From Gemmatimonadota bacterium (lineage in GTDB: Bacteria; ARS69), in the NCBI GenBank assembly GCA_021604925.1, contig BQJX01000094.1:1-8301 (forward strand): DNA of 8,301 nt, read 5' to 3'. Both the position numbers and the translations under genes were made by a program. Shown here in pieces: positions 6,152 to 8,301 of the stretch. Every line of letters starts with the position of its first letter. Positions within the stretch are counted from its first letter, which is position 1. Under the pieces are notes generated by a model. That model was given only the letters and a program-made list of their open reading frames with translations, made no database searches and was not told the origin of the DNA.

Positions 6152-7399
6152 ATGGCATTCTCAGACGCTACCCGTTCGCTGTTCGCAGGAACTCTCCAGG
6201 AAATCCAGGACAAGGGACTCTTCAAGGAGAAGCGCTTCATCCGGTCCCCGCAGGGGGCGGAGATCGAGGTGGAGTATCCGGAGGGGGCGGCCACCGCGCG
6301 CGCGCTGAACTTCTGCGCGAACAACTACCTCGGTCTCTCCAATCATCCGGAGGTGGTGGCCGCCGCCCACGCCGGGCTGGACGCGCGCGGGTACGGCATG
6401 AGTTCCGTTCGCTTCATCTGCGGCACGCAGGATATCCATCGCGAACTGCAGGATCGGCTGACGGAGTTCCTGGGCACGGAGGCCACGTTGCTGTTCCCAT
6501 CCTGCCTGGATGCGAACGCCGGTGTGTTCGAAGCCGTGCTGGGCGCCGAGGATGTGATCATTGCCGATCGGCTGATCCACGCCTCGCTCGTGGACGGAAT
6601 CCGGTTGTGCCCGGCGCAGTACGATACCTTCAAGCACATGGACATGAAGCATCTCCGCAAGAAGCTGGAACTCCACGCGGACAAGCGCACGCGCATGATC
6701 GTGACCGACGGCGTGTTCTCCATGGACGGCGACCTGGCGCCGCTGGATGAGATCGTGGCGCTGGGCGAGGAGTTCGACGCCATGATCCTGCTGGACGACT
6801 CGCACGCGTCCGGATTCATCGGCCGCACCGGGCGCGGCACGCACGAGCACTTCGACGCGATCGGCAAGATCGATCTCATTACCACCACGCTGGGCAAGGC
6901 GCTGGGCGGCGCGTCCGGCGGGTGTGTTTCCGGACGGGCGGAACTGGTGGAACTGTGCCGACAGAAGGCACGGCCCTACCTGTTCAGCAATTCGCTGTCG
7001 CCGGTGATCACGGCAGCTTCGCTCAAGGTGCTGGACCTGGTCATGTCCACGACCGAGCGGCGCGACAAGCTGGAAGCCAACACGCTGCGATTCCGCCAGG
7101 GAATCACGGCCGCCGGGCTGAACGTGCGCGAAGGCGTCACGCCCATCGTGCCGGTGATGACGTACAACGCCAAGCTCGCGAACGACATGGCGCGCGACAT
7201 GTACGCCGAGGGGATCTACGTGATCGGGTTCTCGTTCCCGGTGGTACCGGCGGGCGCGGCGCGCATCCGCGTGCAGCTGTCGGCGGCGCACGAGCCGGAA
7301 CACGTGGACCGGTGCGTGGCGGCGTTCGCCAAGGTCGGCGAGAAGTACGGCGTGATCGGGTTGGACAAGAAGGGGATCATCGAGAAGTACGGGATGTGA
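6152..7399 (+). CDS. kbl: Glycine C-acetyltransferase (2-amino-3-ketobutyrate CoA ligase) type alpha-oxoamine synthase
   Basis: This PLP enzyme of the alpha-oxoamine synthase family has 415 residues. Kbl condenses glycine with acetyl-CoA to 2-amino-3-oxobutyrate or runs in reverse to complete threonine breakdown. Similarity to remembered E. coli Kbl is extensive: GLFKEKR, NFCANNYLGLSNHPE (53-67), SSVRFICGTQD (84-94), TDGVFSMDGD (185-194), LLDDSHASGFIG (213-224), TTLGKALGGASGG (245-257), RPYLFSNSLSP (274-284) and VVPAGAARIRVQLSAAH (364-380). PLP lysine is K249, ring-contacting D215 and H218 are present, H143 is the likely ring-stacking histidine, and the RIR arginines (371, 373) the likely carboxylate binders. 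The C-terminal GLDKKGIIEKYGM extends past the E. coli end. AGGAGA at 6140-6145 supports the start. No threonine dehydrogenase is adjacent; the partner is an acyl carrier protein, so the acyl donor is uncertain. Its last 23 bases overlap the opposing kinase gene. Confidence 0.92.
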   Translation: MAFSDATRSLFAGTLQEIQDKGLFKEKRFIRSPQGAEIEVEYPEGAATARALNFCANNYLGLSNHPEVVAAAHAGLDARGYGMSSVRFICGTQDIHRELQDRLTEFLGTEATLLFPSCLDANAGVFEAVLGAEDVIIADRLIHASLVDGIRLCPAQYDTFKHMDMKHLRKKLELHADKRTRMIVTDGVFSMDGDLAPLDEIVALGEEFDAMILLDDSHASGFIGRTGRGTHEHFDAIGKIDLITTTLGKALGGASGGCVSGRAELVELCRQKARPYLFSNSLSPVITAASLKVLDLVMSTTERRDKLEANTLRFRQGITAAGLNVREGVTPIVPVMTYNAKLANDMARDMYAEGIYVIGFSFPVVPAGAARIRVQLSAAHEPEHVDRCVAAFAKVGEKYGVIGLDKKGIIEKYGM

Positions 7400-8301
7400 C
7401 CTCGGTCGGCCGAAGCCGATGGATGGCCGAGCTGGATTCGGGGCGACCGGGAGCGGCGAGTTCGCGGACGGTCGCTTCCAGCCCCCGGCTCGGCGCGTCG
7501 CCCGTTCCGCCGCCGCCCGCGCCGTGCTCCCTCCACCAGTGCATGGCCTGGCCCGCCGTCCAGCGCGGCGTGATCTCGCACGCCGCCAGCCGCCGCGACA
7601 GTTCCACCGCGGACGAGACACGCGCCGCGGGGTCCTTGTGCAGGCAGTCCAGCACCAGGATGTCCAGCGCGCGCGGGATCTCCTGCTTCGCGTGATGCGA
7701 CGGGGCATCCGGGCGATCGTGCACGTGACACGCCATCATCCGTCGCGGATCGTCCGCCAGGAACACCGTGCGCCCCGTGAGCAGCTTGAAGGCCACGCAT
7801 CCCAGCGAGTAGATGTCGGCGCGATGGTCAAAGGCGCGCCCGGACACGATCTCGGGCGCCACGTAGGCCGGCGTGCCCACGATCTCGACCCCGTCGTCCT
7901 GGCGACGGTCCGCAACCATCCCGAAGTCCAGCACCTTCACGAAGTCGTACTCGATCCCCTGCCGACACACGTAGATGTTGGCCGGCTTCAGATCCCGATG
8001 CACGAACTGCTCCAGGTGCGCCTCCGCCAGCGAGATGCACACTTGCCGGAGCAGATGCACGACGCGCGCCGGCGGCAGGGGGCCGTGCTTCTCCAGAAGC
8101 GTATCGAGATCCTCCCCGTCCAGGAACTCCATCACGTAGGAGAGCTCGCCCCCCTCGCTGAGCCCGAAGTCGTACAGCTCGATCGTGTGCGGCGACGAGA
8201 GCAGCGCGGTGGTGCGCGCCTCCCGCTCGAAGCGGGCAATGGCGTCCGTGGTGGTGTTCGTGTCCTCCGCCCCCAGCGCTTCCGGGCGGATGAACTTGAG
8301 G
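7377..8301 (-). CDS. Serine/threonine protein kinase, 5' end outside window
   Basis: This is a Hanks-type (bacterial eukaryotic-like) serine/threonine kinase. The frame is open to the right edge; 307 residues are visible and about 40-50 N-terminal residues, including the glycine loop, are missing. Counting from the edge, the second residue is the lysine of LKFI, the expected ATP-binding beta-3 lysine. The alpha-C glutamate lies in RFEREA (23-28), the hinge in VMEFLDGEDLDTLL (56-69), the catalytic loop in HRDLKPANI (101-109), the metal-binding DFG at 125-127, YVAPE at 146-150 and DIYSLGC at 162-168. All catalytic residues are intact and it is an RD-type kinase. After the C-lobe, a short tail contains WTAGQAMHWWREHG, then a glycine-rich and variable end with no membrane segment or PASTA repeats. 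The GTG at 8135 is an internal valine, not a start. It is convergent with kbl and overlaps it by 23 bases. Its substrate is unknown. Confidence 0.95.
   Translation of the reverse strand, partial: LKFIRPEALGAEDTNTTTDAIARFEREARTTALLSSPHTIELYDFGLSEGGELSYVMEFLDGEDLDTLLEKHGPLPPARVVHLLRQVCISLAEAHLEQFVHRDLKPANIYVCRQGIEYDFVKVLDFGMVADRRQDDGVEIVGTPAYVAPEIVSGRAFDHRADIYSLGCVAFKLLTGRTVFLADDPRRMMACHVHDRPDAPSHHAKQEIPRALDILVLDCLHKDPAARVSSAVELSRRLAACEITPRWTAGQAMHWWREHGAGGGGTGDAPSRGLEATVRELAAPGRPESSSAIHRLRPTEVTSRTSR

Noticed and set aside
6161..7708. Long minus-strand open frame (515 codons) opposite kbl
   Set aside because: Low-complexity Arg/His/Gln-rich composition, antisense to a clear Kbl gene and overlapping the kinase in another frame.

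Overview
The window is a GC-rich (roughly two-thirds G+C by eye), densely coded stretch of bacterial chromosome. It carries seven complete or partial housekeeping and envelope genes plus one small acyl carrier protein gene. A lipoprotein with a lipobox and a protein with a Sec signal and a beta-barrel-like C-terminus point to a diderm (outer-membrane) bacterium. The high GC, the Hanks-type kinase and the poorly recognisable envelope proteins would fit a GC-rich, mostly uncultured lineage (Candidatus Eisenbacteria-, Gemmatimonadota- or myxobacteria-like). That placement is inference only. I see no mobile element, tRNA, rRNA or CRISPR.

Layout. 1-744 (+): the C-terminal two-thirds of chorismate synthase (aroC). 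819-1919 (+): an M24-family Xaa-Pro peptidase. 1916-3349 (+): a multi-pass membrane protein with a soluble C-terminal domain that looks like a decayed peptidase-MA domain. Its TTG start overlaps the peptidase stop by 4 bases behind a strong Shine-Dalgarno sequence, so the two are probably translationally coupled. 3621-4517 (+): a lipoprotein of unknown family, followed by a hairpin terminator. 4630-5565 (-): a secreted protein, probably an outer-membrane beta-barrel, convergent with the lipoprotein. 5566-5877: a 312-base divergent spacer with several inverted repeats, the best being a perfect 12-bp arm pair just upstream of the next gene. 5878-6132 (+) and 6152-7399 (+): a two-gene operon of an acyl carrier protein and a 2-amino-3-ketobutyrate CoA ligase (Kbl)-type alpha-oxoamine synthase. 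7377-8301 (-): a serine/threonine protein kinase cut by the right edge, overlapping the Kbl gene tail-to-tail by 23 bases.

How they fit together. aroC (shikimate pathway) and the peptidase are housekeeping genes. The middle of the window is envelope-related (membrane protein, lipoprotein, barrel). The ACP/Kbl pair is the most suggestive functional unit. Kbl normally condenses glycine with acetyl-CoA (threonine catabolism) and is usually next to threonine dehydrogenase. Here its only operon partner is an acyl carrier protein, an arrangement known from some bacterial serine palmitoyltransferase loci, so a carrier-bound acyl substrate is possible. Nothing here amounts to a demonstrable new system. 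The items worth a second look are the ACP/Kbl pair, the inverted repeat before it, the pseudo-peptidase membrane fusion, and the unknown lipoprotein.
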